Positions 54,790 to 64,000 of a stretch of DNA of 64,000 nucleotides are shown here, piece by piece (positions within the stretch are counted from its first letter, which is position 1; every line of letters begins with the position of its first letter). Source of the stretch: Enterobacter sichuanensis (GTDB taxonomy: Bacteria; Pseudomonadota; Gammaproteobacteria; Enterobacterales; Enterobacteriaceae). The stretch spans positions 1-64,000 of the forward strand of contig NZ_POVL01000024.1 in assembly GCF_002939185.1 (NCBI RefSeq). The letters run 5' to 3'. The notes beneath the pieces are model-generated. The model was not told the DNA's origin and made no database searches. It was given only the letters and a program-made list of their open reading frames with translations. The position numbers were made by a program, and so were the translations under genes.

Positions 54790-55659
54790 TTATGCGATCT
54801 GCTTCCCTTCCATCAACCGCTCCACCAGCGGCGTCATGATTAATTCCATTGCCAGTCCCATTTTTCCGCCCGGCACCACTAACGTATTCATGTGAGAAAT
54901 GAACGAGCCCTGCAGCATCGCCAGCAGCCACGGATAATCAATGCCTTCGAGATTGCGGAAATGGATCACCACAAAGCTCTCATCCAGCGACGGGATACTT
55001 TTGGCGGCAAACGGGTTGGAGGTGTCCACCGTCGGCACGCGCTGGAAGTTGATATGGGTGCGGGAAAACTGCGGCGTCAGGTAGTTGATGTAATCTTCCA
55101 TGGAGCGCACCACCGAATCCATCACTGCCTCGCGCGAGTGGCCGCGCTCGCTCATGTCACGCGTCAGCTTCTGGATCCACTCCAGGTTAACAATAGGCAC
55201 CACGCCGACCAGCAGATCCACATGGCGCGCCACGTCATGCTGCGGCGTGACCACGCCGCCGTGTAATCCTTCGTAGAACAGGACGTCGGTAGGTTCCGGC
55301 AGCGGCTGCCAGGGAGTAAAGGTACCCGGCACCTGATTCCAGGGAACGGCTTCATCATAGGTATGCAGATACTTGCGGGACTGCCCTTTGCCGCTCTGTC
55401 CGTACTCAATAAAGGTTTGCTCCAGCAGGCCGAAGTCATTGGCCTCCGGGCCGAAGTAACTGATGTGTTTACCCAGATCGCGCGCCTTACGGATGGCCAT
55501 ATCCATCTCCGGACGCGTGTAGCGGTGAAAGCTGTCACCTTCGACCTCCGCCGCACGGAGATTCAGCTGGGCGAAAATCTTGCGAAAGGCGAGGCTGGTG
55601 GTGGTGGTTCCCGCACCACTCGACCCCGTAACGGCAATAATCGGATGTCTGGCAGACAT
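54790..55659 (-). CDS. prkB: PrkB, phosphoribulokinase-like protein
   Basis: A 289-residue P-loop kinase of the phosphoribulokinase family (VTGSSGAGTTTTSLAFRKIF). Thr replaces the usual P-loop Lys, as in bacterial Calvin-cycle PRKs. Also present are EGDSFHRYTRPEMD and FYEGLHGGVV. No RuBisCO is expected in an enteric, so the physiological substrate is unknown. It forms a minus-strand group with yheU and yheT (30 bases after yheU). Confidence 0.92.
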   Translation of the reverse strand: MSARHPIIAVTGSSGAGTTTTSLAFRKIFAQLNLRAAEVEGDSFHRYTRPEMDMAIRKARDLGKHISYFGPEANDFGLLEQTFIEYGQSGKGQSRKYLHTYDEAVPWNQVPGTFTPWQPLPEPTDVLFYEGLHGGVVTPQHDVARHVDLLVGVVPIVNLEWIQKLTRDMSERGHSREAVMDSVVRSMEDYINYLTPQFSRTHINFQRVPTVDTSNPFAAKSIPSLDESFVVIHFRNLEGIDYPWLLAMLQGSFISHMNTLVVPGGKMGLAMELIMTPLVERLMEGKQIA

Positions 55660-55689
55660 AACAACTCCCTGACTGAAAAGGGTGGAAGA

Positions 55690-55908
55690 TCAGCCGTGAA
55701 ACGCGTTGCGGGGCATGATATTGACCGTCTCATGCAGTTCTGACCACACCAGCACCACGTCGCCGCTTTTCAGCTGGCGCTTTACATCGTTGACCTTTTG
55801 CTCAAGCGAGCGTTCATGTTCACCATAATCGGTGCCTTCGCGCAATACAAAGCTTTCAATCAGATTATCGAGCGTTTCGGGAGCCAGATCCTGCCAGGGA
55901 ATAATCAT
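55690..55908 (-). CDS. yheU: YheU, conserved small protein
   Basis: A 72-residue UPF0270-family protein ([29 protein letters not shown] start) with no known function. It is acidic and soluble. Its ATGA start overlaps the yheT stop, so it is translationally coupled with the hydrolase. Confidence 0.92.
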   Translation of the reverse strand: MIIPWQDLAPETLDNLIESFVLREGTDYGEHERSLEQKVNDVKRQLKSGDVVLVWSELHETVNIMPRNAFHG

Positions 55909-56927
55909 TTTGCACCGTCCAGATAAGGGGTTAGCCAGTCAGGGATACGCGTCTCAAGCCACATTTTCGGGCGGCGCAGCGTGCCACCGATAAACCCGAC
56001 GTGGCCGCCATGCTCGGTCAACTGATAGTGAACGTTGTCGGGCAGAAACTCCTGTGCGGGGATCGAGTGGTGATCCATAAAGGGGTCATCTTTGGCATGA
56101 ATGATCAGCGTCGGTTGCGTGATCTTGCTGAGCAGCGGCATGGCGCTGCACTGACGATAGTAATCAATCGCATCGGCGAAGCCGTGAATTTTGGCGGTGA
56201 TCAGATCGTCGAACTCGCGAATTCGGCGCACCTTTTTCAGCTGGCGCAGGCTGACCGGCAGCGTATCCGGGTAAGCCTTCAGCTTACGCGCCGCGTTGGC
56301 TTTCAGCAGGTTGAGCAGATAGCGCTGATAGACGCGGGAAAAGCCTTTATCCATATGGTAGCTGCACTGCTCCAGCATAAACGGGGCGGAGACAATGACG
56401 GCCGCATTCAGCGGTACGCTTTCGCCCTCTTTGGCCAGCAGACAGGCCAGCATATTGCCGCCCAGCGAGTAGCCCACGGCGGCGGTTGGCACGTTGCCAA
56501 AATTATCCCGCAGCCAGTGCAAAAACCACGTACCGTCTTCGGTTTCACCCGAGTGATAAATGCGTTTCTGACGATTGGGTTCGCCGCTACAGCCGCGAAA
56601 ATGCATCACCACGCCGAGCCAGCCGCGCGCTTTTGCCGCCTCAATTAACCCATGCGCATAAGGGCTGTGCAGGCTGCCTTCCAGACCGTGAAAGACCACC
56701 AGGCGCGGCTTATGGCGGGCCTGCTCCGGTGCTTCGCTCCAGGCGAGATCCAGAAAGTCACCGTCCGGCAGGTCAAGCCGTTGCCAGTGCGGGGTGAACT
56801 GAACCTTGCGGCGGATCAGTCGCGGCAGCATGGTCTGCAAATGGCGATTGGCCACGCCGCGCATAGGCACGAACTCAGTGCTGTCTTCGGCCGCAATGTC
56901 GAAGTCTGATGGAATGATTTGGGTCAT
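55905..56927 (-). CDS. yheT: YheT, alpha/beta hydrolase
   Basis: A 340-residue AB-hydrolase-4 family protein. The nucleophile serine lies in [10 protein letters not shown], the acid in HAKDDPFMD, and the base in [11 protein letters not shown]. The oxyanion-side motif is [15 protein letters not shown]. The substrate is unknown; it is a putative esterase. First gene of yheT-yheU-prkB. Confidence 0.92.
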   Translation of the reverse strand: MTQIIPSDFDIAAEDSTEFVPMRGVANRHLQTMLPRLIRRKVQFTPHWQRLDLPDGDFLDLAWSEAPEQARHKPRLVVFHGLEGSLHSPYAHGLIEAAKARGWLGVVMHFRGCSGEPNRQKRIYHSGETEDGTWFLHWLRDNFGNVPTAAVGYSLGGNMLACLLAKEGESVPLNAAVIVSAPFMLEQCSYHMDKGFSRVYQRYLLNLLKANAARKLKAYPDTLPVSLRQLKKVRRIREFDDLITAKIHGFADAIDYYRQCSAMPLLSKITQPTLIIHAKDDPFMDHHSIPAQEFLPDNVHYQLTEHGGHVGFIGGTLRRPKMWLETRIPDWLTPYLDGAK

Positions 56928-57038
56928 AAGCGCGATGCTGATTCTTGTCGGAAATTTACGATACTTTCCGAATTGTACCCCGTTTAGCCAGGATTTCCGA
57001 ACCAGGGACGGATCCTGTTCGCAAAACGGGGCAAATAC

Positions 57039-58943
57039 TCAGTCGGCCTGCAGCATCGCTTCCAGCTGTTCCTGGGCGTCGAGCCAGGCCATTTCACACT
57101 CTTCGAGGTTCGATTTGGTCTTCGCCTGGGTTTGCAGGCAGTCCGTCAGCTCCGCTTTACGGCTCTGGTCATACAGACCGCTGTCGCCAAGCTTCTCTTC
57201 AACGGCAGCAAGCGTGGCGTTGAGCTTTTCCATCTCTTTTTCGAGACGGGCAATCTCTTTACGCAGCGGCTGCGTCTGGGTGCGCAGCTCCGCTTCCCGG
57301 CGTTTCTGGTCTTTACGCGCCTGGGCGCTGTTGGCGTTCTCTTTCGTTGGCTCTTCCGGCTGGTTTTCCTGCTTCTGCACGTCCGTCAGCCACTGCTGGT
57401 AGTCTTCCAGATCGCCGTCGAACGGCTCGACTTTGCCGTCGTGCACTAAGTAGAGATCGTCCGTGGTGGAGCGGATCAGGTGGCGGTCGTGCGAAACCAC
57501 AACCAGTGCGCCTTCGAACTCAATCAGCGCTTCGGTCAGTGCCTGACGCATGTCGAGATCGAGGTGGTTGGTCGGTTCATCGAGCAGCAGCAGGTTCGGG
57601 CGCTGCCAGACGATCAGCGCCAGCACCAGACGAGCTTTTTCGCCGCCGGAGAAACGTTCGGTGTTTTCGGTGACCTTATCGCCCTGGAAGCCGAAGCCGC
57701 CGAGATAATCGCGCAGCTTCTGCTCCATCTCCTGCGGCGCCAGACGCGCCAGGTGCTGGATCGGGGATTCATCAGCGCGTAAAAATTCCAGCTGATGCTG
57801 GGCGAAGTAGCCAAGCTTGATGCCCTTCGCCAGCCCGATTTCGCCGCTGACCGGGTTAAGTTCGCCCGCCAGCAGTTTGATCAGCGTGGATTTACCGGCA
57901 CCGTTGCGTCCCAGCAGACCAATACGTGAACCCGGCACCAGGTTGAGCTTGATGGAGTCGAGAATTGTACGATCGCCGTATCCGGCGCTCACTTTTTCCA
58001 TCTTCAGCAGCGGGTTTGGCAGGCTTTCCGGCGCGCGGAAGCTGAAGTGGAACGGGTTGTCCACGTGCGCCGGGGCAATCATCTCCATGCGTTCCAGCAT
58101 CTTGATGCGGCTCTGGGCCTGCTTCGCTTTAGACGCTTTGGCCTTGAAGCGATCCACAAAGCTCTGCAGGTGCGCGACGCGCTGCTGCTGGCTTTCGTAC
58201 ATGGACTGCTGCTGGGCAAGACGCGTCGCGCGCTGGCGCTCGAAGGAGCTGTAGTTACCGGTGTACTCGAACATCGTTTGCTGTTCGATGTGAATGATTT
58301 TATCCACCACCGGGTCTAGGAAGTCGCGGTCGTGGGAGATCAGAATCAGAGTGCCCTGATAGCTCTTAAGCCACTTCTCCAGCCAAATAACCGCATCGAG
58401 ATCGAGGTGGTTGGTCGGTTCATCGAGCAGCAGCAGATCAGAGCGACAGATCAGCGCCTGCGCCAGGTTGAGGCGCATACGCCAGCCGCCGGAGAAGTCG
58501 CTGACCGGGCGTTCCAGCTGTTCATTGCTGAAGCCCAGGCCGTGCAACAGGCTGGAGGCGCGGGAGCGAATGGTCCACGCGTCAATGGCGTCCAGCTTGC
58601 CGTGAACGGTGGCGATGGCGTGGCCGTCGTTGCGCTCGTTAGCGGCATTGAGTTCCGCCTCGAGTTTACGGTATTCACGGTCCCCGTCGATAACATAGTC
58701 GAGTGCCGGTTCGCTGAGGGCGGGCGTCTCCTGGTTCACCCAGGCGAGCTGCCAGTTCCCCGGGAAGGTAAAGTTACCGCCATCCGCGCTAATCTCGTTT
58801 TTCAGCAGCGCCAGCAGCGTGGATTTACCACAACCGTTTTTGCCGACCAGACCCACTTTTTGGCCCGGGTTGATGGTAGCAGTGGCGTTATCCAGCAGGA
58901 CGCGCACACCGCGACGAATTTGTAACGAGGAGAAAACAATCAT
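57039..58943 (-). CDS. yheS: YheS, ABC-F subfamily ATPase
   Basis: A 634-residue soluble protein with two nucleotide-binding domains. Walker A motifs are GKNGCGKST (about 35) and GRNGAGKST (about 345). Signatures are SGGWRMRL and SGGEKARL, each followed by LLLDEPTNHLD. A charged coiled-coil C-terminal extension ends at AMLQAD. ABC-F proteins act on ribosomes stalled on difficult peptides. It is divergent from kefG, 135 bases apart. Confidence 0.95.
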   Translation of the reverse strand: MIVFSSLQIRRGVRVLLDNATATINPGQKVGLVGKNGCGKSTLLALLKNEISADGGNFTFPGNWQLAWVNQETPALSEPALDYVIDGDREYRKLEAELNAANERNDGHAIATVHGKLDAIDAWTIRSRASSLLHGLGFSNEQLERPVSDFSGGWRMRLNLAQALICRSDLLLLDEPTNHLDLDAVIWLEKWLKSYQGTLILISHDRDFLDPVVDKIIHIEQQTMFEYTGNYSSFERQRATRLAQQQSMYESQQQRVAHLQSFVDRFKAKASKAKQAQSRIKMLERMEMIAPAHVDNPFHFSFRAPESLPNPLLKMEKVSAGYGDRTILDSIKLNLVPGSRIGLLGRNGAGKSTLIKLLAGELNPVSGEIGLAKGIKLGYFAQHQLEFLRADESPIQHLARLAPQEMEQKLRDYLGGFGFQGDKVTENTERFSGGEKARLVLALIVWQRPNLLLLDEPTNHLDLDMRQALTEALIEFEGALVVVSHDRHLIRSTTDDLYLVHDGKVEPFDGDLEDYQQWLTDVQKQENQPEEPTKENANSAQARKDQKRREAELRTQTQPLRKEIARLEKEMEKLNATLAAVEEKLGDSGLYDQSRKAELTDCLQTQAKTKSNLEECEMAWLDAQEQLEAMLQAD

Positions 58944-59078
58944 AGAAGCGCCGTATGTTCCGACTATGTTAATTTGTCATTATGATAATGTAAGGTGTGG
59001 GCCATTTTCCGCACCGGGCCGCCATGGTAGCCCAAAACAACGACGATACACAAAAACAGAAACAAGACCGGGAGGGGA

Positions 59079-59633
59079 ATGATGTCTCAGACAGCAAAAG
59101 TGCTGCTGCTGTATGCCCATCCGGAATCTCAGGACTCGGTGGCGAACCGGGTTCTGCTTAAGCCGGCTACTCAGCTCAGCAACGTGACGGTGCACGATCT
59201 CTACGCGCACTATCCTGATTTCTTTATTGATATTCCTTATGAGCAGGAACTGCTGCGTCAGCATGACGTGATTGTGTTCCAGCATCCGCTTTATACCTAC
59301 AGCTGTCCGGCGCTGCTCAAAGAGTGGCTGGACCGCGTGCTGAGCCGGGGCTTTTCCAGCGGGGTGGGGGGCAACCAACTGGCGGGAAAGTACTGGCGTA
59401 GTGTGATCACCACCGGTGAGCCAGAAAGCGCTTACCGCCACGACGGGCTGAACCGCTATCCGATGAGCGACATCCTGCGGCCTTTCGAGCTGACGGCGGC
59501 AATGTGCCGTATGCACTGGATGAGCCCGATTATTGTCTACTGGGCGCGGCGTCAGGATCCCAAAGAGCTGGCGAGCCACGCCCGAGCCTATGGTGAATGG
59601 CTGGCGTCACCGATTCCGGCAGGAGGTCGTTAA
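59079..59633 (+). CDS. kefG: KefG, ancillary quinone oxidoreductase-like subunit of KefB
   Basis: A 184-residue flavodoxin-fold protein ([36 protein letters not shown]). It is required for full activity of the glutathione-gated KefB potassium efflux system. ATG 59079 follows GGGAGGGG, with a second ATG immediately after. It overlaps kefB by one base. Confidence 0.95.
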   Translation: MMSQTAKVLLLYAHPESQDSVANRVLLKPATQLSNVTVHDLYAHYPDFFIDIPYEQELLRQHDVIVFQHPLYTYSCPALLKEWLDRVLSRGFSSGVGGNQLAGKYWRSVITTGEPESAYRHDGLNRYPMSDILRPFELTAAMCRMHWMSPIIVYWARRQDPKELASHARAYGEWLASPIPAGGR

Positions 59634-61438
59634 TGGAAGGATCGAATTTGCTCCTCGCCGGGGTGCTGTTTTTATTTGCGGCCGTTGTCGCGGTGCCGTT
59701 TGCTGCACGGATTGGAATCGGGGCGGTGCTGGGGTATCTGCTGGCGGGGATCGCGATTGGCCCCTGGGGGCTGGGATTCATCAGTGATGTGGATGAAATA
59801 CTCCACTTCTCCGAGCTGGGCGTGGTGTTCCTGATGTTCATCATCGGCCTGGAGCTGAATCCTTCTAAATTATGGCAGCTCCGACGCTCTATCTTTGGCG
59901 TGGGTGCCGCGCAGGTGTTGTTCAGCGCCGCCATTCTGGGCGGCCTGTTAATGCTGACGGACTTTTCCTGGCAGGCGGCGGTGATAGGCGGAATAGGCCT
60001 TGCGATGTCGTCGACGGCGATGGCCCTGCAGCTGATGCGCGACAAAGGGATGAACCGCAACGAAGCCGGTCAGCTGGGCTTTTCGGTGCTGCTGTTCCAG
60101 GATTTAGCGGTGATCCCGGCGCTGGCGCTGGTGCCGCTGCTGGCCGGTTCCGGCGACGATCATTTTGACTGGGCGAAAATTGCCATGAAGGTGCTGGCCT
60201 TTGCGGGCATGCTGATTGGCGGACGTTTCCTGTTACGTCCCGTGTTCCGTTTTATTGCCGCCTCAGGCGTGCGCGAAGTCTTTACCGCCGCGACGCTGCT
60301 GCTGGTACTGGGATCGGCGTTGTTTATGGACGCGCTGGGGCTGTCGATGGCGCTCGGCACCTTTATCGCCGGGGTGCTGCTGGCGGAGAGCGAATATCGC
60401 CACGAGCTGGAAATTGCCATTGATCCTTTCAAAGGGTTGCTGTTGGGGCTGTTCTTTATTTCGGTGGGGATGGCGCTCAATCTCGGCGTGCTCTATACCC
60501 ATCTGCTGTGGGTTGTGGTCAGCGTTGCCATTCTGGTGGCGGTAAAAACACTGGTGCTGTACGTCATGGCACGCATTTACGGCTTGCGCAGTTCGGAGCG
60601 TATGCAGTTTGCCAGCGTGTTAAGCCAGGGGGGCGAGTTCGCGTTTGTGCTCTTCTCCACCGCCTCCTCCCAGAAGCTTTTTAAAGACGATCAGATGGCG
60701 CTTTTGCTGGTGACGGTTACGCTGTCGATGATGACCACGCCGCTGCTGATGAAGCTGGTGGATAAACTTCTGTCGCGCCGCTTAAACCCGTCTGACGATG
60801 AAGATGAAGCCCCGTGGGTGGAAGACGACAAGCCGCAGGTGATTGTGGTGGGCTTTGGCCGCTTCGGACAGGTCATCGGACGTTTGCTGATGGCGAACAA
60901 GATGCGCATTACCGTGCTGGAGCGCGATATCAGCGCGGTCAACCTGATGCGCAAATATGGCTATAAGGTTTATTACGGCGACGCGACCCAGCTCGAGCTG
61001 TTGCGCTCTGCTGGCGCAGAGGCTGCCGAATCCATTGTGATTACCTGCAACGATCCAGAAGACACGATGAAGCTGGTGGAGCTCTGTCAGCAGCATTTTC
61101 CGCATCTGCACATTCTGGCGCGTGCGCGTGGACGTGTTGAAGCTCACGAACTGTTGCAGGCGGGTGTGAAACACTTCTCGCGTGAAACGTTTTCCAGTGC
61201 GCTGGAGTTGGGTCGCAAAGCGTTAATCTCGCTGGGGATGCATCCTCACCAGGCGCAACGCGCCCAGATGCATTTCCGCCGGCTGGATATGCGGATGTTA
61301 CGCGAGCTGATGCCGGTGCATACCGATACGGCGCAGATCTCTCGCGTGCGGGAAGCGCGTCGCGAACTGGAGGAGATCTTCCAGCGCGAGATGCAACAGG
61401 AACGACGCCAGCTTGATGGCTGGGATGAATTTGAATAA
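59633..61438 (+). CDS. kefB: KefB, glutathione-regulated K+/H+ antiporter
   Basis: A 601-residue CPA2 antiporter. A membrane domain of about 12 helices (1-385; [36 protein letters not shown]) leads to a cytoplasmic RCK/KTN domain ([17 protein letters not shown], about 402). KTN gating by glutathione adducts acidifies the cytoplasm against electrophiles. ATG 59633 gives [13 protein letters not shown], as in E. coli. yheV follows after 13 bases. Confidence 0.97.
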   Translation: MEGSNLLLAGVLFLFAAVVAVPFAARIGIGAVLGYLLAGIAIGPWGLGFISDVDEILHFSELGVVFLMFIIGLELNPSKLWQLRRSIFGVGAAQVLFSAAILGGLLMLTDFSWQAAVIGGIGLAMSSTAMALQLMRDKGMNRNEAGQLGFSVLLFQDLAVIPALALVPLLAGSGDDHFDWAKIAMKVLAFAGMLIGGRFLLRPVFRFIAASGVREVFTAATLLLVLGSALFMDALGLSMALGTFIAGVLLAESEYRHELEIAIDPFKGLLLGLFFISVGMALNLGVLYTHLLWVVVSVAILVAVKTLVLYVMARIYGLRSSERMQFASVLSQGGEFAFVLFSTASSQKLFKDDQMALLLVTVTLSMMTTPLLMKLVDKLLSRRLNPSDDEDEAPWVEDDKPQVIVVGFGRFGQVIGRLLMANKMRITVLERDISAVNLMRKYGYKVYYGDATQLELLRSAGAEAAESIVITCNDPEDTMKLVELCQQHFPHLHILARARGRVEAHELLQAGVKHFSRETFSSALELGRKALISLGMHPHQAQRAQMHFRRLDMRMLRELMPVHTDTAQISRVREARRELEEIFQREMQQERRQLDGWDEFE

Positions 61439-61451
61439 AGGGTAACGAAAG

Positions 61452-61652
61452 ATGGCTGTACGTAAACGCTTTATTGCGGGTGCAAAATGTCCCTCCTGCC
61501 AGGCGCAAGATACCCTGGCAATGTGGCGGGAGAATAATATTGATGTTGTTGAGTGTGTTAAGTGCGGTCACCAGATGCGTGAAGCTGATAAAGAGGCCCG
61601 CGATCATGTGCGCAAAGAAGAGCAAGTTATCGTTATTTTTCATCCGGACTAG
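61452..61652 (+). CDS. yheV: YheV, small zinc-ribbon protein
   Basis: A 66-residue protein with two CxxC pairs (CPSCQ at 13-16 and CVKCG at 35-38) typical of a zinc ribbon. Function unknown. It is the third gene of kefG-kefB-yheV. Confidence 0.93.
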   Translation: MAVRKRFIAGAKCPSCQAQDTLAMWRENNIDVVECVKCGHQMREADKEARDHVRKEEQVIVIFHPD

Positions 61653-61746
61653 CGATATGCCCTGAGTTTTTTTAAGCTAAAGGGTACACGGGTGCAGATT
61701 TCCGCTACAATCTGCGCCAGCAATTTTCCCACGCTCAGGAGATATC

Positions 61747-62337
61747 ATGAAAGTAGCAAAAGACCTGGTGGTCAGCCTGGCCTATCAGGTACGTACAGAA
61801 GACGGTGTGTTGGTTGATGAGTCTCCGGTGAGTGCGCCGCTTGACTACCTGCATGGTCACGGTTCCCTGATTTCTGGCCTGGAAAACGCGCTGGAAGGTC
61901 ATGAAGTTGGCGACAAATTTGACGTTGCTGTAGGCGCGAACGACGCTTACGGTCAGTATGACGACAACCTGGTTCAGCGCGTGCCTAAAGACGTGTTCAT
62001 GGGCGTTGACGAGCTGCAGGTTGGCATGCGTTTCCTGGCTGAAACCGACCAGGGTCCGGTTCCTGTTGAAATCACCGAAGTGGAAGACGACCACGTTGTG
62101 GTTGACGGCAACCACATGCTGGCTGGCCAGAACCTGAAGTTCAACGTTGAAGTTGTCGCTATCCGTGAAGCAACCGAAGAAGAGCTGGCTCATGGCCACG
62201 TTCACGGTGCGCACGGTCACGACCATGACCACGATCACGGCCACGACGGCTGCTGCGGTGGCCACGGCCATGACCATGGTCACGACCACGGTCACGGTAA
62301 AGGTGGTTGCGGTAACGGCGGCTGCGGTTGCCACTAA
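61747..62337 (+). CDS. slyD: SlyD, FKBP-type peptidyl-prolyl isomerase and metallochaperone
   Basis: A 196-residue protein. The FKBP domain (1-70 and 130-150) is interrupted by the IF chaperone insert (about 70-130). The roughly 48-residue C-terminal tail is rich in His, Cys and Gly (HGHDHDHDHGHDGCCGGHGH) and binds Ni(II) and other metals. It assists hydrogenase maturation and is the host factor for phiX174 lysis. A promoter-bearing spacer separates it from yheV. Confidence 0.97.
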   Translation: MKVAKDLVVSLAYQVRTEDGVLVDESPVSAPLDYLHGHGSLISGLENALEGHEVGDKFDVAVGANDAYGQYDDNLVQRVPKDVFMGVDELQVGMRFLAETDQGPVPVEITEVEDDHVVVDGNHMLAGQNLKFNVEVVAIREATEEELAHGHVHGAHGHDHDHDHGHDGCCGGHGHDHGHDHGHGKGGCGNGGCGCH

Positions 62338-62358
62338 GACCTGTCGTTTGACATGCTG

Positions 62359-62414
62359 GCCCGGTAAGCTTTGCGACACCGGGCACAAAAAAGCGGGAGA
62401 ATCCCGCTTTTTTT
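62359..62414. terminator. REP-like palindrome and terminator between slyD and slyX
   Basis: GCCCGGT...ACCGGGC (62359-62384) is followed by AAAAAAGCGGGA-GAA-TCCCGCTTTTTTT (about 62387-62414). The second hairpin is a bidirectional intrinsic terminator for the converging slyD and slyX. Confidence 0.85.
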
Positions 62415-62419
62415 ATGCC

Positions 62420-62641
62420 TCAATAATGAGGAGGTGGCGTCTCTTCTGACTGAGAGGCAATGTTCGACGGCTGGGTGGCCTTCAGCTTTTCCGTCAGCAG
62501 GCGCATATGATCCCGCAGTTTCGCCATTTCGAGCTCATGTGCGGTCACGGTCTGGTTTAGTTCTTCGATGGTGATGTCCTGAAAAGCCAGGCGGCTTTCC
62601 AGCTCAGCCATTCTCGCTTCTAATGCTGTATCCTTCATCAT
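62420..62641 (-). CDS. slyX: SlyX, small coiled-coil protein
   Basis: A 73-residue protein (72 if the second of two adjacent ATGs is used). Heptad-rich helices ([23 protein letters not shown]) form a coiled coil, ending in ETPPPHY. Function unknown. It is convergent with slyD and divergent from fkpA. Confidence 0.93.
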   Translation of the reverse strand: MMKDTALEARMAELESRLAFQDITIEELNQTVTAHELEMAKLRDHMRLLTEKLKATQPSNIASQSEETPPPHY

Positions 62642-62734
62642 TCACCTCGTTTATTTCAGATTCGCCATAATGGCCCCGCGGCGGCGCAGTTTAACTGAGT
62701 TTATCCTTAAGTACAGTCTGCATCCCCCGGGCAA

Positions 62735-62763
62735 GAAACTTATTTAAACAAAAATAGTCTGAA
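62735..62763 (+). promoter_or_regulatory. Sigma-E promoter of fkpA
   Basis: -35 GAAACTT (62735-62741), 16-base spacer, -10 TCTGAA (62758-62763). This is close to the RpoE consensus (GGAACTT-N15/16-TCnAA). It is 115 bases upstream of fkpA, a well known sigma-E regulon member. Confidence 0.75.
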
Positions 62764-62877
62764 AAGTGGCGAGAATTGGAAGTGTCTGTCTGTAGATTTC
62801 TTCCGCAACGTTTTATAGTACGTCACTCATTTTACGTTTAATGCTGGGGTGAGAGTCCCCAGGCCCTGGAGATATGG

Positions 62878-63699
62878 ATGAAATCACTGTTTAAAGTAAC
62901 GCTGCTGGCAACGACAATGGCTGTTGCGCTGAACGCGCCGCTGTCATTCGCGGCTGACACTGCTGCGAAGCCTGCTGCCACGGCAGACAGCAAAGCGGCG
63001 TTCAAAAATGACGACCAGAAATCCGCCTACGCACTGGGCGCATCTCTGGGCCGTTACATGGAAAACTCTCTGAAAGAACAAGAGAAACTGGGCATCAAAC
63101 TGGATAAAGCCCAGCTGATCGCCGGCGTTCAGGACGCCTTTGCTGATAAGAGCAAGCTCTCTGACCAGGAAATCGAACAGACTCTGCAGGCGTTTGAAGC
63201 GCGTGTGAAAGGTGCCGCTCAGACTAAGATGGAAGCGGACGCGAAAGACAACGAAGCGAAAGGCAAAGCCTACCGCGATACCTTTGCTAAAGAGAAAGGC
63301 GTGAAAACCTCGTCTACTGGCCTGGTGTACAAAGTTGAGAAAGAAGGTACCGGCGATGCACCTAAAGACAGCGACACTGTTGTCGTGAACTACAAAGGTA
63401 CGCTGATCGACGGTAAAGAGTTCGATAACTCTTACACCCGTGGTGAGCCACTCTCTTTCCGTCTGGATGGTGTGATCCCTGGCTGGACTGAAGGCCTGAA
63501 AAACATCAAGAAAGGCGGCAAAATCAAGCTGGTTATCCCACCGGATCTGGCGTATGGCAAAACCGGCGTTCCGGGTATCCCTGCCAACTCTACGCTGGTC
63601 TTTGACGTAGAGCTGCTGGACATCAAACCGGCTCCGAAAGCGGATGCGAAGGCAGACGCACCGGCTGAAGAAAAAGCAGCGACAGACGCTAAGAAGTAA
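62878..63699 (+). CDS. fkpA: FkpA, periplasmic FKBP-type isomerase/chaperone
   Basis: A 273-residue protein. The signal peptide is about 25 residues (ending LSFA-ADTA). A helical N-terminal dimerisation/chaperone domain (about 40-140) leads to the FKBP domain (about 160-255; VVNYKGTLIDGKEFDNSY, VIPGWTEGLKNIKKGGKIKLVIPP). A charged Lys/Ala/Asp tail ends the protein. It folds periplasmic and outer-membrane proteins under heat or envelope stress. Confidence 0.97.
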   Translation: MKSLFKVTLLATTMAVALNAPLSFAADTAAKPAATADSKAAFKNDDQKSAYALGASLGRYMENSLKEQEKLGIKLDKAQLIAGVQDAFADKSKLSDQEIEQTLQAFEARVKGAAQTKMEADAKDNEAKGKAYRDTFAKEKGVKTSSTGLVYKVEKEGTGDAPKDSDTVVVNYKGTLIDGKEFDNSYTRGEPLSFRLDGVIPGWTEGLKNIKKGGKIKLVIPPDLAYGKTGVPGIPANSTLVFDVELLDIKPAPKADAKADAPAEEKAATDAKK

Positions 63700-63705
63700 T
63701 GTGAC

Positions 63706-63739
63706 AAAAACCGCCGCCTTTCAGGCGGCGGTTTTTTTA
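63706..63739 (+). terminator. fkpA terminator
   Basis: AAAAACCGCCGCC-TTTCA-GGCGGCGGTTTTTTT, a textbook intrinsic terminator 6 bases past the stop. Confidence 0.95.
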
Positions 63740-63812
63740 TTGTGGGGCAGATATAATTAACACTGGAAAGCGCTATACACGCTGTATTAATTTAGTTGTC
63801 CGTGTAGATAAT

Positions 63813-63854
63813 GAGCCTGCCCTGAAAACCGAATGACAGGCTCCTGAAAAGGAG
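63813..63854 (+). promoter_or_regulatory. Possible switchable leader hairpins before yheO
   Basis: GAGCCTG (63813-63819) can pair with CAGGCTC (63837-63843). CTCC (63841-63844) can instead pair with the GGAG of the yheO ribosome binding site (63851-63854). The two pairings share bases and exclude each other. Seen by eye only. Confidence 0.35.
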
Positions 63855-63864
63855 TGTTTTTTTC

Positions 63865-64000
63865 ATGTCCAGGTCGCTTTTAACCAACGAAACCAGTGAA
63901 CTTGATTTGCTGGATCAACGTCCTTTTGACCAGACCGACTTCGATATTCTGAAATCCTATGAAGCGGTGGTGGACGGGTTAGCGATGCTCATTGGCTCCC
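63865..64000 (+). CDS. yheO: YheO, YheO/DUF2087-like regulator, 5' part (runs off the window)
   Basis: The first 45 codons (MSRSLLTNETSELDLLDQRP...) match E. coli YheO nearly residue for residue. YheO is a roughly 240-residue protein with a PAS-like domain and a C-terminal HTH, usually first in yheO-tusDCB. It is truncated by the window end. An AAAGGAG site lies about 10 bases before ATG. Confidence 0.93.
   Translation, partial: MSRSLLTNETSELDLLDQRPFDQTDFDILKSYEAVVDGLAMLIGS

Noticed and set aside
62190..62337. Tandem GGTCACGACCATGACCACG-like DNA repeat as a possible microsatellite or CRISPR
   Set aside because: It encodes the His-rich SlyD tail; the repetition is explained by the protein.

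Overview
The window is ordinary chromosomal core DNA of a member of the Enterobacteriaceae. Protein sequences and gene order match the malT to fkpA segment of the Escherichia coli chromosome. GC-rich coding sequence, the two families of intergenic palindromes, and the departures from E. coli gene content fit Enterobacter or a close relative. The genus is inferred from recall of gene order, not from a search. There are no rRNA or tRNA genes, insertion sequences, prophage, integron or CRISPR array.

Layout, left to right. (1) 1-11700: maltose regulator malT divergent from malPQ, then gluconate permease gntT, Fe-S carrier nfuA, gntX, and biotin gene bioH. (2) 11800-18100: a small exported YdgH/BhsA-like protein, the ferrous-iron operon feoABC, tex and greB. 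(3) 18300-27550: ompR-envZ, pckA, the igaA-yrfG-hslR-hslO stress operon, and nudE. (4) 27600-40260: mrcA (PBP1a) divergent from the hofMNOPQ pilus/secretin-like operon, then the aroK-aroB-damX-dam-rpe-gph-trpS superoperon. (5) 40350-51240: lipoprotein yhfL, cysG, nirDB (no nirC), a solitary codA, tsgA, ppiA, a fused yhfG-fic gene, pabA and argD. (6) 51230-64000: yhfK, crp, yhfA, prkB, yheU, yheT, yheS, kefGB, yheV, slyD, slyX, fkpA and the 5' end of yheO.

Several global regulators and their likely targets share the window. CRP is encoded at 53375-54007 and CRP sites are visible upstream of malT and ppiA. Good matches also exist for MalT boxes (malP), GntR operators (gntT), Fur and FNR (feoA), FNR and NarL/NarP (nirB), CpxR (ppiA), paired ARG boxes (argD) and a sigma-E promoter (fkpA). 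Envelope quality control (ppiA, fkpA, slyD, igaA, ompR-envZ, hslO/hslR) is well represented.

The most unusual locus is 48748-49332. Here the N-terminal half of the small antitoxin YhfG, with its inhibitory Ser-x-x-x-Glu helix, is joined in frame to a Fic domain that has lost its own first 46 or so residues. An apparent deletion has turned a two-gene toxin-antitoxin pair into one 194-residue polypeptide. Secondary observations are loss of nirC, a lone cytosine deaminase beside nirB, short unexplained reading frames upstream of igaA and aroK, and a possible switchable hairpin in the yheO leader. Comparisons with E. coli proteins are from memory of those sequences, not from database searches.
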